A DNA stretch of 64,000 nt from an uncultured Gammaproteobacteria bacterium. GTDB lineage: Bacteria; Pseudomonadota; Gammaproteobacteria; Steroidobacterales; Woeseiaceae. The notes under the pieces are model-generated. The model was not told the DNA's origin. It did no database searches and saw only the letters and a list, made by a program, of their open reading frames with translations. The stretch is taken from contig CALBPI010000057.1 of NCBI GenBank assembly GCA_937899415.1, forward strand, positions 1 through 64,000, given 5' to 3'. Of this stretch, positions 38,030 through 46,593 are shown piece by piece. The stretch's first letter is position 1. The number at the start of each line of letters is the position of its first letter. The translations under genes and the position numbers were made by a program.

Positions 38030-38899
38030 CTACTCGCCGTCGCGGTTCTTGAGGTAACGGAAGAAATCGCTGTCCGGATCGATCACGAGCAGATCACCCT
38101 CTGCGCCCAGCGACTGCCGGTAAGCCTGGAGGCTGCGGTAGAACGCGTAGAACTCGCGGTCGGCGTTGTAGGCATCAGCATAAATCTTGGCGGCGCTCGC
38201 ATCGCCCTCACCGCGGATACGCTCTGCATCGCGGTAGGCCTCGGAGCGAATCACCGTGGCTTCACGATCGGCCTGGGCACGCAGCTCTTCGGCCTCTTCC
38301 TCGCCCTCTGCTCGAAGCTGCTGCGCAATTCGGCGACGCTCCTCCTGCATGCGTCGGTAGACCGAGCCTGCGACCTCCGACGGGAACTCGACCTGCTTGA
38401 CGCGCACATCGATGAGCGTGATGCCGAGCTCGTTCGCCAGCGCAGAGGCCTCGGTCATCATGTCCTGCATGAGCTCGTTACGCTCCAGCGAGATCACTTC
38501 CTGCATGGTGCGCTTGGCAAACTCGGTGCGGATCGCCGCGCGAATGATCTCAAGCAGACGCTGCTCGACGACACTTTCAAGGCCGCGGGTCGAGATGTAG
38601 TAGGTCTCGGGTTCCGCAATGCGGTACTTGACGAAGAAATCGACGTCGGCCGGTTTCTTCTCGGTCGTGAGGATTTCCTCGGGGCGCGGCGCGATCGTCA
38701 GGACCTGATTCGAAAATTTGAGGATCTCGTTGTACACGGGGATCTTGAAGTACAAACCGGCCTCGTAGTCGCTCTTGACGATTTCACCGAAGCGCAACTT
38801 GATCGCATGCTCACGCTCGTCGACGGTGAACGCGGTCAGCCCGAGTCCAACGAGGATCAGCCCCAGCACCACCAGGATTGAAGACACTGTGGATTTCAT
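38030..38899 (-). CDS. hflC: Protease modulator HflC
   Basis: HflC with HflK forms a periplasm-facing SPFH/band-7 complex that surrounds and modulates FtsH. The 289-aa protein has an N-terminal membrane anchor (about residues 6-24), the SPFH domain beginning VDEREHAIKLRFGEIV, and a coiled-coil region (RRRIAQQLRAEGEEEAEELRAQADRE). The short C-terminus ends FFRYLKNRDGE. The start overlaps the hflK stop by 4 bp. Confidence 0.97.
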   Translation of the reverse strand: MKSTVSSILVVLGLILVGLGLTAFTVDEREHAIKLRFGEIVKSDYEAGLYFKIPVYNEILKFSNQVLTIAPRPEEILTTEKKPADVDFFVKYRIAEPETYYISTRGLESVVEQRLLEIIRAAIRTEFAKRTMQEVISLERNELMQDMMTEASALANELGITLIDVRVKQVEFPSEVAGSVYRRMQEERRRIAQQLRAEGEEEAEELRAQADREATVIRSEAYRDAERIRGEGDASAAKIYADAYNADREFYAFYRSLQAYRQSLGAEGDLLVIDPDSDFFRYLKNRDGE

Positions 38900-40023
38900 C
38901 GGCGGTTCCTCCGGTCACGTGAGGTATTGCGGGCCGCTTCGTTCTCCTGCACGGCCGTGGGATTGGCCGGTGCCGTCGGCAGCCCACTGTTGCTGCCTGT
39001 GGTCGCCCGGTTGCCGCGCCCGGCGTTCTCGATGAGCTTGTCCACGGGCAGATAGAGCAGGTTGCCCTCGCCGTCCGCATCGAGGAATACCTTACTCGAG
39101 TTCGCGTAAACGAACTCGATCGCATCGATATAGAGACGCTCGCGTGTGACTTCGGGGGCGGCGCGGTATTCGGCGAGCAACGCCGTAAAGCGCGCCGTAT
39201 CACCCTCGGCATCATTGATGACGCGCGCCTTGTAGGCCTCGGCGTTCTCGACCTGGCGCTTCGCGAACCCACGGGCCTCAGGAATAATCCGGTTCTGGTA
39301 AGTCTGGGCCTCCAGCTTCGCCTTTTCCTTGTCCTCGCGAGCTTTTACGGCGTCCTGAACGGCCTGCTGCACCTCATTCGGGAAGTCCACCTTCTGCAGG
39401 TTGACAGCCGTGACCTCGACGCCGGCCTCGTAGGCGTCGAGCGCCGTCTGGATGAGCTCCTTGGTCTGCTGGGCGACGACCGCGCGGTTACCCAGCAGCG
39501 TGAAGTCTGCCGGGTACTTGCCAACGGCCTCGCGGATGGCGCTTTCGCTCACGTCCGACACCGTGTCGTCGGGATCGCGCACGTTGAACTGATAGGCCTC
39601 AGGCTCGCGGCGGCGGTACTGAACCGCCAGGTTGATGACGACGAAGTTCTCGTCAGCCGAGAGCATCGGGATCTCTTGTTCGAAGGTCTCGATCACCGAG
39701 ACGTTGACCTTTTCCACGGTCTCGATCGGGTACGGGAAGTGCCAGTGCAGGCCCGCGCCTGTCTGTTCGGTGTACTCGCCGAAGCGCAGCTCAAGGCCGC
39801 GTTCGGCCTGGTCGATGCGGTAGAAACCCGTCGCCAGCCAAATGGCCACGGCGAGCCCCAGCACCACGAGTATGCCGCCGCTACCGTCTCCGCCCTCGCC
39901 CGAGACCGAGCGCTTGAACTTGCGTTGCAGGTTGCCGATGAGTTTGTCGAGGTCATTTTGCGACTGATTGCCGCGCTGCCTGCCCCACGGATCCTGTCCG
40001 TTACCCGATTCGTTCCAAGCCAT
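38896..40023 (-). CDS. hflK: FtsH protease modulator HflK
   Basis: The partner of HflC, 375 aa. The start is ATG 40023 (MAWNESGNGQDPWGRQRG), the typical N-terminus with a Gly/Gln/Asn-rich cytosolic leader. The ORF track start at 40185 would overlap hflX. A membrane segment (about residues 50-70) precedes the SPFH domain (LELRFGEYTEQTGAGLHWHFPYPIE). A coiled-coil part with EDKEKAKLEAQTYQNRIIPEARG follows, and a Pro/Asn tail. Confidence 0.97.
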   Translation of the reverse strand: MAWNESGNGQDPWGRQRGNQSQNDLDKLIGNLQRKFKRSVSGEGGDGSGGILVVLGLAVAIWLATGFYRIDQAERGLELRFGEYTEQTGAGLHWHFPYPIETVEKVNVSVIETFEQEIPMLSADENFVVINLAVQYRRREPEAYQFNVRDPDDTVSDVSESAIREAVGKYPADFTLLGNRAVVAQQTKELIQTALDAYEAGVEVTAVNLQKVDFPNEVQQAVQDAVKAREDKEKAKLEAQTYQNRIIPEARGFAKRQVENAEAYKARVINDAEGDTARFTALLAEYRAAPEVTRERLYIDAIEFVYANSSKVFLDADGEGNLLYLPVDKLIENAGRGNRATTGSNSGLPTAPANPTAVQENEAARNTSRDRRNRR

Positions 40024-40126
40024 GTGTGGTGAAGTCCTGTCAGAAGCCGAAGCCGAACTCGTGAAGAGATGGCGACTTTGGCGAACCTTTTCAATGGGGC
40101 GCCTCAATGGCAGCCGCCAGTCGTTG

Positions 40127-41437
40127 TCAGCGGCTGACGCGTTGCGCGCCTGGTGTGTCCTCGCGTTCGAGCCGTTCGGGTACAAGCCCCGTCTGGCTGC
40201 ACATCCGCATGAAATCCTTTGCTGTCATATCAATGTCGAGCCAACACTGCCCGTCCTCGTCGTAGCGCTCGTCGGTGACTGCGCCCATCTCGAACAGCCG
40301 GGCGCGCGCCGCACCCTCGCTGGATTCGAGGCGCAGCGTGCCACGGATGTGGTCCTGACGGAAACGCTGCGTGAGCACCGTGCGCAGCAGCGACAGCCCG
40401 TCGCCCGTCAGCGCAGAGAGCCACACGGCAGCGGGTCGCGATTCGCTGGCCTCGGCCACCTGGGGCGGCAGTCCGGCCGCATCGATCTTATTGTACACCC
40501 GGATCTGCTCGACATCGCCCGCCCCGATCTCTTCCAGCACTGCATTGACCTGCTGCTCCCTGAGCGATCGCTCAGGGTCGCTGGCGTCAATAACGTGCAG
40601 GATCACGTCGGCCTCGCGCGTCTCCGTCAGGGTCGCCTTGAAGGCCGCCACGAGCTCGTGCGGCAAGTCAGACACAAAGCCTACGGTGTCGGCGAGCACA
40701 GTGACCACATGGTCGTCGAGCTCGAGCCGGCGGAGCGTCGGGTCCAGCGTGGCGAAGAGCTGGTCGGCCGCGTACACATCGGCCTCTGTCAGCGCGTTGA
40801 ACAGCGTCGACTTGCCCGCGTTCGTGTAACCAACCAGTGCCACGGTCGGCACCTCATTGCGAAGGCGGTTCTGGCGCCCGAGCTCACGCTGTCGGTCAAC
40901 TTTCTCAAGGCGTGCCGTGAGCTTGCGGATGCGGTCGCGGATGAGCCGACGGTCGGTCTCGAGCTGGGTCTCGCCCGGGCCGCGCAACCCGATCCCGCCC
41001 TTCTGACGCTCGAGGTGGGTCCATCCGCGCACAAGCCGCGTCGACAGGTGTCGGAGCTGCGCGAGCTCTACCTGCAGCTTGCCCTCGAAGGACCGCGCCC
41101 GCTGGGCGAAGATGTCGAGGATCAGGCCACCGCGGTCCAGCACGCGGCACTTGAGCTCGCGCTCCAGATTACGTTCCTGACTGGGGCTGAGCGCATGGCT
41201 CACCAGCACGAGCTCGATGCCAAGCCGGGCCACCATTTCAGCCAGCTCGGCCACCTTGCCGGAGCCAATGAGCAGCCGCGCCTCTGGTCGAGGCCGGTTC
41301 ACGATCACCGTGTCTTCCACATCGGCACCCGCAGACAGCGCGAGCTCAATGAACTCGTGCACGTCGCAAGACGGGGCGTTGGCGAAAACAGGATGCACGA
41401 CAAGCGCGCGCTCGCCGCTATCCGGGCGATCGAACAT
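40127..41437 (-). CDS. hflX: Ribosome-rescue GTPase HflX
   Basis: HflX splits stalled or heat-damaged 70S ribosomes. The 436-aa protein has the HflX N-terminal domain (RPRPEARLLIGSGKVAEL), a coiled linker with GIGLRGPGETQLETDRRLIR, and the G domain: GYTNAGKSTLFNALT (about residue 204), DTVGFVSDLPHELVAAFKATL and VYNKID. It sits between hfq (36 bp upstream) and hflK, as is standard. The long plus-strand ORF over this locus is a shadow. Confidence 0.97.
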   Translation of the reverse strand: MFDRPDSGERALVVHPVFANAPSCDVHEFIELALSAGADVEDTVIVNRPRPEARLLIGSGKVAELAEMVARLGIELVLVSHALSPSQERNLERELKCRVLDRGGLILDIFAQRARSFEGKLQVELAQLRHLSTRLVRGWTHLERQKGGIGLRGPGETQLETDRRLIRDRIRKLTARLEKVDRQRELGRQNRLRNEVPTVALVGYTNAGKSTLFNALTEADVYAADQLFATLDPTLRRLELDDHVVTVLADTVGFVSDLPHELVAAFKATLTETREADVILHVIDASDPERSLREQQVNAVLEEIGAGDVEQIRVYNKIDAAGLPPQVAEASESRPAAVWLSALTGDGLSLLRTVLTQRFRQDHIRGTLRLESSEGAARARLFEMGAVTDERYDEDGQCWLDIDMTAKDFMRMCSQTGLVPERLEREDTPGAQRVSR

Positions 41438-41473
41438 GAATCAGTCCGGTTTTTTCAGGAGTGGTGGCTCAGA

Positions 41474-41716
41474 TTACTCCGCGCCGCCCTCGTCGTCACC
41501 CATGGGCAGGCGGACATTGCGGGCAGGCACCACCGTGGAAATCGCGTGCTTGTACACCATCTGGTTGACGCTGTTTTTCAGTAGCACGACGAATTGGTCG
41601 AATGAATCGATCTGACCCTGCAGCTTGATCCCGTTGACGAGGTAGATCGACACAGGGACTTTTTCCTTGCGCAGGATATTCAGGAACGGATCCTGGAGTG
41701 ATTGACCCTTTGCCAT
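41474..41716 (-). CDS. hfq: RNA chaperone Hfq
   Basis: Hfq is the hexameric Sm-like protein that pairs small RNAs with mRNAs. ATG 41716 follows AAAAGGAGAATCCT, an excellent ribosome binding site, giving [20 protein letters not shown]. The 80-aa protein has both Sm motifs: [20 protein letters not shown] and the YKHAIST stretch of Sm2. The tail ([10 protein letters not shown]) is short and acidic. It is between miaA and hflX. Confidence 0.98.
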   Translation of the reverse strand: MAKGQSLQDPFLNILRKEKVPVSIYLVNGIKLQGQIDSFDQFVVLLKNSVNQMVYKHAISTVVPARNVRLPMGDDEGGAE

Positions 41717-41885
41717 AGGATTCTCCTTTTTGTTCTGCACGCGTCCTGCGGCGGCGCATTAGCCCAAGCGCTTTTGCCACAAACTCGACGTCCCTGGGCG
41801 GCGCCGTGCCACGTCGCCCGCGTCGGTAAATTCTAGCACAACAATGGTGCATTGCGGCATACAGGAGGCCGCCGGATCTTAGTCA

Positions 41886-42815
41886 CTATTTTGACAAATT
41901 TTCGTCGATTTGTGCAGAGACGCGACGCGCCAGATCGCGGTCGTGCGGCGACATCAGCGTGAGTCCCGGCATGCTGCGCAGCCACGTGTACTGACGCTTC
42001 GCGAGACGTCGTGTCGCGGTCTTGGCGTCCGCGATAGCCTGCTCGCGGCTACACTCGCCATCGAGCCAGGCCGCCACCTGTCGGTAGCCAACAGCGCGGA
42101 GGCTGGGCAGCGCCCGATGAACGCCCGTTCGTGCCAGCAACGCCCGAACCTCGTCCTCAAAACCGGCAGCCATCATGGCGTCAAAGCGGTCCCCGATGCG
42201 CGCGTGCAGATCGACACGATCCTCTTCAACGAGCGCCACATCGATACGCGGCCAGTCAGGCCCGCCGGCCTGGCGCTGCAGGGCCGTGATGGGCCGCCCT
42301 GTGAGGCGGAAGACCTCCAGCGCACGCTGAATGCGCTGTTGGTCGTGGGGCGCAATGCGCCGCGCAGCCATCGGGTCCACTCGCTCGAGCGCGGCATGCA
42401 TTGCGGGCCAGCCCTCGCGCGCCGCGTCGTCCTCGATCGCCGACCGCACTGCCTCGTCAGCGGCCGGCAATTCAGCCAGCCCCTCGAAGAGTCGCTTGAA
42501 GTACAGCATGGTCCCGCCCACGAGCACGGGCACGCGGCCGGCCTCACGGCTGTGGTCCACGAGTCGCTGCGCATCCGCTACGAAGTCAGCCACGCTGTAG
42601 ACCGTCTCCGGGTCGCGAATGTCGACGAGTGCGTGGGGGTGCGCTGCGAGCACCTCGGGTTCCGGCTTGGCCGTACCGATATCCATGCCGCGGTAGACCA
42701 TGGCGGAGTCGACGCTGATGAGATCGACGTCGCCCCGGCTGTGCAGCTCGAGCGCGAGCGCCGTCTTGCCGCTGGCCGTCGGGCCCAGCACGCAGACCAC
42801 GGGCGGTGTCGTCAC
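41886..42815 (-). CDS. miaA: tRNA dimethylallyltransferase MiaA
   Basis: MiaA adds a dimethylallyl group to A37 of tRNAs reading UNN codons. The 309-aa protein has the P-loop GPTASGKTALALEL, then DSAMVYRGMDIGTAKP, ALVDIRDPETVYSVADFV, LVGGTMLYFKRLFEGL and TRRLAKRQYTWLRS. It lies 4 bp after mutL and 169 bp upstream of hfq. That gap is AT-richer than its surroundings and may hold an hfq promoter. Confidence 0.97.
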   Translation of the reverse strand: MTTPPVVCVLGPTASGKTALALELHSRGDVDLISVDSAMVYRGMDIGTAKPEPEVLAAHPHALVDIRDPETVYSVADFVADAQRLVDHSREAGRVPVLVGGTMLYFKRLFEGLAELPAADEAVRSAIEDDAAREGWPAMHAALERVDPMAARRIAPHDQQRIQRALEVFRLTGRPITALQRQAGGPDWPRIDVALVEEDRVDLHARIGDRFDAMMAAGFEDEVRALLARTGVHRALPSLRAVGYRQVAAWLDGECSREQAIADAKTATRRLAKRQYTWLRSMPGLTLMSPHDRDLARRVSAQIDENLSK

Positions 42816-42819
42816 GCGG

Positions 42820-44631
42820 CTACTGGCCTCGCAGAAACAGGCGGTCCAGCTCCTGGAGCGTGAGCTGGGTCCAGGTAGGCCGACCGTGGTTGCACTGGTC
42901 CGCGCGTTCCGTGCGTTCCATGTCCCGAAGCAATGCGTTCATCTCAGCCAGCGTCAGCATGCGATTCGCGCGCACTGCGCCGTGACAGGCCATGGTTGCC
43001 AACAGCGTATCGGCTGCATCGTCACCGGCGCGGCTCGAGCCGTGCTCGGCCAGATCTGACAACAGGTCACGCAACAGGGCTGCTGCGTCATCGCCCGCCG
43101 TCAGCGCCGGCACCTCGCGCACGACCAGCGTGTCGGGGCCGCCCTGCGCCACGCCCAGGCCGGCGGCCGCAATCACCGCTTCGTGTTGCTCGGCAAGCGC
43201 AATCTCATCCTGGCTGACTTGCACGCGAACGGGCACGAGCAATGGCTGGCGCACGACACTGCGGTTGGCAAAGTCGCGCTTGAGCCGTTCGTAAGTGATG
43301 CGCTCGTGCGCTGCGTGCATGTCGACAAGCACGAGGCCCGTCTCGTTCTGGGCGAGGATGTAGATGCCCGCGAGCTGCGCCAGCGCATAACCCAGCGGCG
43401 GCGCGGACTCCGGGTCAGTCTCAGGGATCGGCTGCACCACCGCGGTGGCGAGTGGCTCGGCGACGCCCGGCGATGCTGTCGCATCGAGGTTGGCGTAGAG
43501 CCGCTCCTGCAGGGCGAGCCCCGCCTGCGCGGGCGCGGGGCGCGGCACTTCGGGACGGGCTGCCGCCGGCGACACGGCGCGTGCCGGCAGGGGCGCAGGC
43601 GCAGGGCGATCGGGATCAGCCCCCGGGCGAGTCTCGGTGAGGATGGTCTCGATCGTGCGAAACACGAAGTCGTGCACGCTGCGCCCGTCACGAAACCGCA
43701 CCTCGTGTTTCGCCGGATGCGCATTGACGTCGACGCGGGCCGGGTCCATCGAGAGCATGAGGACGTAAGCGGGGTGACGACCGTGAAACAGGACGTCGCG
43801 GTAGCCGTGACGCACGGCATGGGCCAGCGTCTTGTCACGAACCCAGCGCCCGTTGATGAACGTGTGCTGCATATCGGGCTGGCTGCGCGAAAACGTCGGC
43901 AGCGCGAGCCAACCGGCGATGGCGATGCCGGCAGCCTCATGATCAACGCGGATACACGCCTCGATAAATGCGTCACCCATCAGCAACGCGATACGACGAT
44001 CCTCGGCTGCGCGATCCGTGGCCGGGCCCAGGTCGAGCACGCGCCGGCCATTGTGAGTCAGCGACAGAGCCACGCTCGGGTGCGCCAGCGCCAGCCGACG
44101 AAATACCTGGTCGATGTGGCGGAACTCCGTGGCCTCGGTCTTCAGGAATTTGCGCCGCGCGGGCGTGTTGTAAAACAGGTCGCGGACTTCGATGCGCGTC
44201 CCGGGCTGCATGGCCTTGGGGCGCGGTGCCGCCATGTCGCCGCCGGTTACATCGAGGCGCACGCCAGACGCCGCATCAGCCGGACGCGAGGCCAGTGACA
44301 TGCGCGAGACGGACGCGATGCTGGGCAAGGCCTCACCCCGAAAGCCCAGCGACACCACGCAATTGAGATCGTCGAGCGTGGAGATCTTGCTCGTCGCATG
44401 TCGCGACAACGCCAGCGGCAACTCGGCCTCGGGAATTCCGGCGCCGTCGTCACGCACGCGAATGAGCCGCGCACCGCCCGCCTCGATATCAACGGTGATG
44501 GCGCGCGCGCCCGCGTCGAGCGCGTTCTCGACAAGCTCCTTGGCCACGGAAGCCGGGCGCTCGACAACCTCGCCGGCGGCGATCTGGTTGACGAGATGAT
44601 CTGGAAGCTGACGAATCGGCATGCGGGGCAC
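42820..44631 (-). CDS. mutL: DNA mismatch repair protein MutL
   Basis: MutL couples mismatch recognition to strand removal. The 603-aa protein has the GHKL ATPase N-terminus (NQIAAGEVVERPASVAKELVENALDAGA, DDGAGI, GFRGEALPSI). Its C-terminal domain contains DMHAAHERITYE, close to the DQHA(X)2E(X)4E endonuclease motif (Q to M), and later CNHGRPTW. That suggests a nicking-type MutL as in pseudomonads rather than the MutH-dependent E. coli form. No mutH is in the window. Standard neighbour order amiB-mutL-miaA. Confidence 0.96.
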   Translation of the reverse strand: MPRMPIRQLPDHLVNQIAAGEVVERPASVAKELVENALDAGARAITVDIEAGGARLIRVRDDGAGIPEAELPLALSRHATSKISTLDDLNCVVSLGFRGEALPSIASVSRMSLASRPADAASGVRLDVTGGDMAAPRPKAMQPGTRIEVRDLFYNTPARRKFLKTEATEFRHIDQVFRRLALAHPSVALSLTHNGRRVLDLGPATDRAAEDRRIALLMGDAFIEACIRVDHEAAGIAIAGWLALPTFSRSQPDMQHTFINGRWVRDKTLAHAVRHGYRDVLFHGRHPAYVLMLSMDPARVDVNAHPAKHEVRFRDGRSVHDFVFRTIETILTETRPGADPDRPAPAPLPARAVSPAAARPEVPRPAPAQAGLALQERLYANLDATASPGVAEPLATAVVQPIPETDPESAPPLGYALAQLAGIYILAQNETGLVLVDMHAAHERITYERLKRDFANRSVVRQPLLVPVRVQVSQDEIALAEQHEAVIAAAGLGVAQGGPDTLVVREVPALTAGDDAAALLRDLLSDLAEHGSSRAGDDAADTLLATMACHGAVRANRMLTLAEMNALLRDMERTERADQCNHGRPTWTQLTLQELDRLFLRGQ

Positions 44632-44673
44632 CTGCAGGTGACCCGCTATTCTTTCACAGCCGCGTTGCGGGCG

Positions 44674-46011
44674 TCAGCCGCCGGTCGGGATGCGCAGGAC
44701 CTGGCCCACGCGGATGCGATCACCGCGAATGCGGTTTTCGCGGCGCAATGCCCGGAGACTCACGCGGTGGCGCTCGGCGATCTCGCTGAGCGTGTCGCCG
44801 GCGGCAATGGTGTAGGTCACCGGCCCGGCCACAACCTGCCCCTGGTTGGCGCGCTGCGCGAACAGCGTGTCGACGGGCGGGTTGACGAGGTAGTAGTCGC
44901 GAATGCCCTGGTACACGGCGTTTGCCACGCGGTGCTGGTGCGCCTGGTCGTTGAGCTTGCGCTCTTCCTCGGGATTCGAGATGTACGCCGTCTCGACCAG
45001 AATCGAGGGCACATCGGGCGACTTGAGCACGATAAAGCCGGCCTGCTGCACGGTTCGACGGTGCAAGCGGTTGACGCGGCCCATGCGCTTGAGCACCGCC
45101 TCACCGATATCGATGCTGGCGTTGATCGTCGCGTTCTGCGAGAGGTCCATGAGCACGGAAGCCAGCACCGGCTCCTTTTCTCCGAGCTGAACGTCGCCGA
45201 TGAGCGCCGCGTTTTCGCGATTCGCCAGGCGTCGCGCGGCCTCGTCGCTGGCCCCTTTGAGCGACAGCGCGTAGACGGACGAGCCGTAGGCGCGGCGATC
45301 TTCCACGGCGTCCGCGTGCACCGACACGAACAGGTCCGCGTTGGCGCGACGCGCGCGCTCCATACGCTCCCAGTGGTCGATCTTCAGATCGCGCTTGCGC
45401 ACCAGGAATGCGGACATGCCGGGCTCGGCATTGATTTTGTCGACGAGCTTGCGGCTGATCGCCATGACCACGTCTTTCTCGCGCGTCTTGTTTTTGCCCA
45501 CGGCGCCCGGATCGATGCCGCCATGACCGGGGTCCACAGCAATCACGATGTCGCGACCCTTGGCCTGCGTCGAGGCGCGCTTGACGGGACGCGGACCCGC
45601 GCGCTCACCCAGGTCAATGACCAGGCGTTCCGCAGTGCCCGCGCCAGGGCCCGCGAAAAAGCTCTTGGCCTGCACGGCCTTCTCGAGGTCGAGCACGATA
45701 CGCAGCGAGCCATCGGGCTGCTCGGCCGCACGCACATTGCGCACGACGCCGACATTGGCGGGCAGATTGGTGGCGCCCGCGTCGAAGCGCCCTTTCGCGA
45801 GATCAATCACCACGCGGCTCGGATTGCGCAGCGTGAAGAGGTTGTGCCGCACGGGTCCGTCAAGATCGAGGACGATGCGCGTGTGGTCCGCTTCGGCCCA
45901 GGCGCGAACGCCTTCAACGATCGTACCCGCCGACGCCTGCGCGAATGGGATCAGAAGCGCCACAAGGGCGATGACACAGCGGCGGGTCGACATGATGGGC
46001 GCGTACGACAT
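44674..46011 (-). CDS. amiB: N-acetylmuramoyl-L-alanine amidase (AmiB/AmiC type)
   Basis: A periplasmic amidase that splits septal peptidoglycan during division. The 445-aa protein has a signal peptide (about residues 1-27) and an AMIN domain (about 30-130, VRAWAEADHTRIVLDLDGPV). An Amidase_3 catalytic domain follows (about 148-375) with IAVDPGHGGIDPGAVG, SVHADAV and the closing ILVETAYISNPEEE. A C-terminal LysM domain (about 395-442, YTIAAGDTLSEIAERHRV) completes it. Order tsaE-amiB-mutL is normal. Zn ligands are present. Confidence 0.96.
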   Translation of the reverse strand: MSYAPIMSTRRCVIALVALLIPFAQASAGTIVEGVRAWAEADHTRIVLDLDGPVRHNLFTLRNPSRVVIDLAKGRFDAGATNLPANVGVVRNVRAAEQPDGSLRIVLDLEKAVQAKSFFAGPGAGTAERLVIDLGERAGPRPVKRASTQAKGRDIVIAVDPGHGGIDPGAVGKNKTREKDVVMAISRKLVDKINAEPGMSAFLVRKRDLKIDHWERMERARRANADLFVSVHADAVEDRRAYGSSVYALSLKGASDEAARRLANRENAALIGDVQLGEKEPVLASVLMDLSQNATINASIDIGEAVLKRMGRVNRLHRRTVQQAGFIVLKSPDVPSILVETAYISNPEEERKLNDQAHQHRVANAVYQGIRDYYLVNPPVDTLFAQRANQGQVVAGPVTYTIAAGDTLSEIAERHRVSLRALRRENRIRGDRIRVGQVLRIPTGG

Positions 46012-46116
46012 AACTACGGCCGGATACTACCGTTGGCGCGCCCGCCAATACAAGCAATAAAGGTAAATAAAACGGGCGTCTAGAGCTTATTGCTCAGGCA
46101 GCGGTCGAAGCCCTTC

Positions 46117-46593
46117 TCAAGCGCCACGAACGTTGAGCTGGCCCAGCAGGGCGCGGCCGGCCGCGGACGCGGGCGCGATCCGGGCGCGGCGACCGGCGCC
46201 GTCAACCTGGAGGGCGATGCTGAGGTCGGCAGCCTGCAACGCCGAGGGCGCCCGCTCGGGCCACTCGACAAGCCGCACGCTGTCGCCAAGGTCACGCCAA
46301 CCGATGAACTCGAGCTCCGCGTCGCCCGCCAGCCGGTAGAGGTCGAGGTGGTGCACGTCGAGGTCTTCGAACTGATAGGGCTCGACCAGCGTGTAAGTCG
46401 GACTTGGTACGGGACCCGTGTGCCCGCAGGCACGCAGAAATCCGCGCGCAAAGGTCGTCTTGCCGGCGCCAAGATCGCCCTCGAGCAGCACGAGCAGCGC
46501 ACGGTGCTCGCTTGCGAGAATGGCGCGCGCGAGTGCCGCGCCCAGTGCGGCCGTTGCCGGGGCATCGGCCAACACCCGGTCGATCTCCGTCAT
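46117..46593 (-). CDS. tsaE: tRNA threonylcarbamoyladenosine biosynthesis protein TsaE
   Basis: TsaE is the small ATPase of the TsaB-TsaD-TsaE system making t6A37 in tRNA. The 158-aa protein has Walker A LEGDLGAGKTTFARGFLRA, then SPTYTLVEPYQ and HHLDLYRLAGDAELEFIGW, all diagnostic. The ATG shares one base with the nnr stop (TGATG), so the two are coupled. Confidence 0.97.
   Translation of the reverse strand: MTEIDRVLADAPATAALGAALARAILASEHRALLVLLEGDLGAGKTTFARGFLRACGHTGPVPSPTYTLVEPYQFEDLDVHHLDLYRLAGDAELEFIGWRDLGDSVRLVEWPERAPSALQAADLSIALQVDGAGRRARIAPASAAGRALLGQLNVRGA

Noticed and set aside
39968-41584. 538-aa ORF antisense to hflX
   Set aside because: It lies opposite a certain gene, has no recognisable domain and is a shadow produced by the biased codon use.
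44398-46083. 561-aa plus-strand ORF over mutL and amiB
   Set aside because: It overlaps two certain genes antisense and contains no domain signature.
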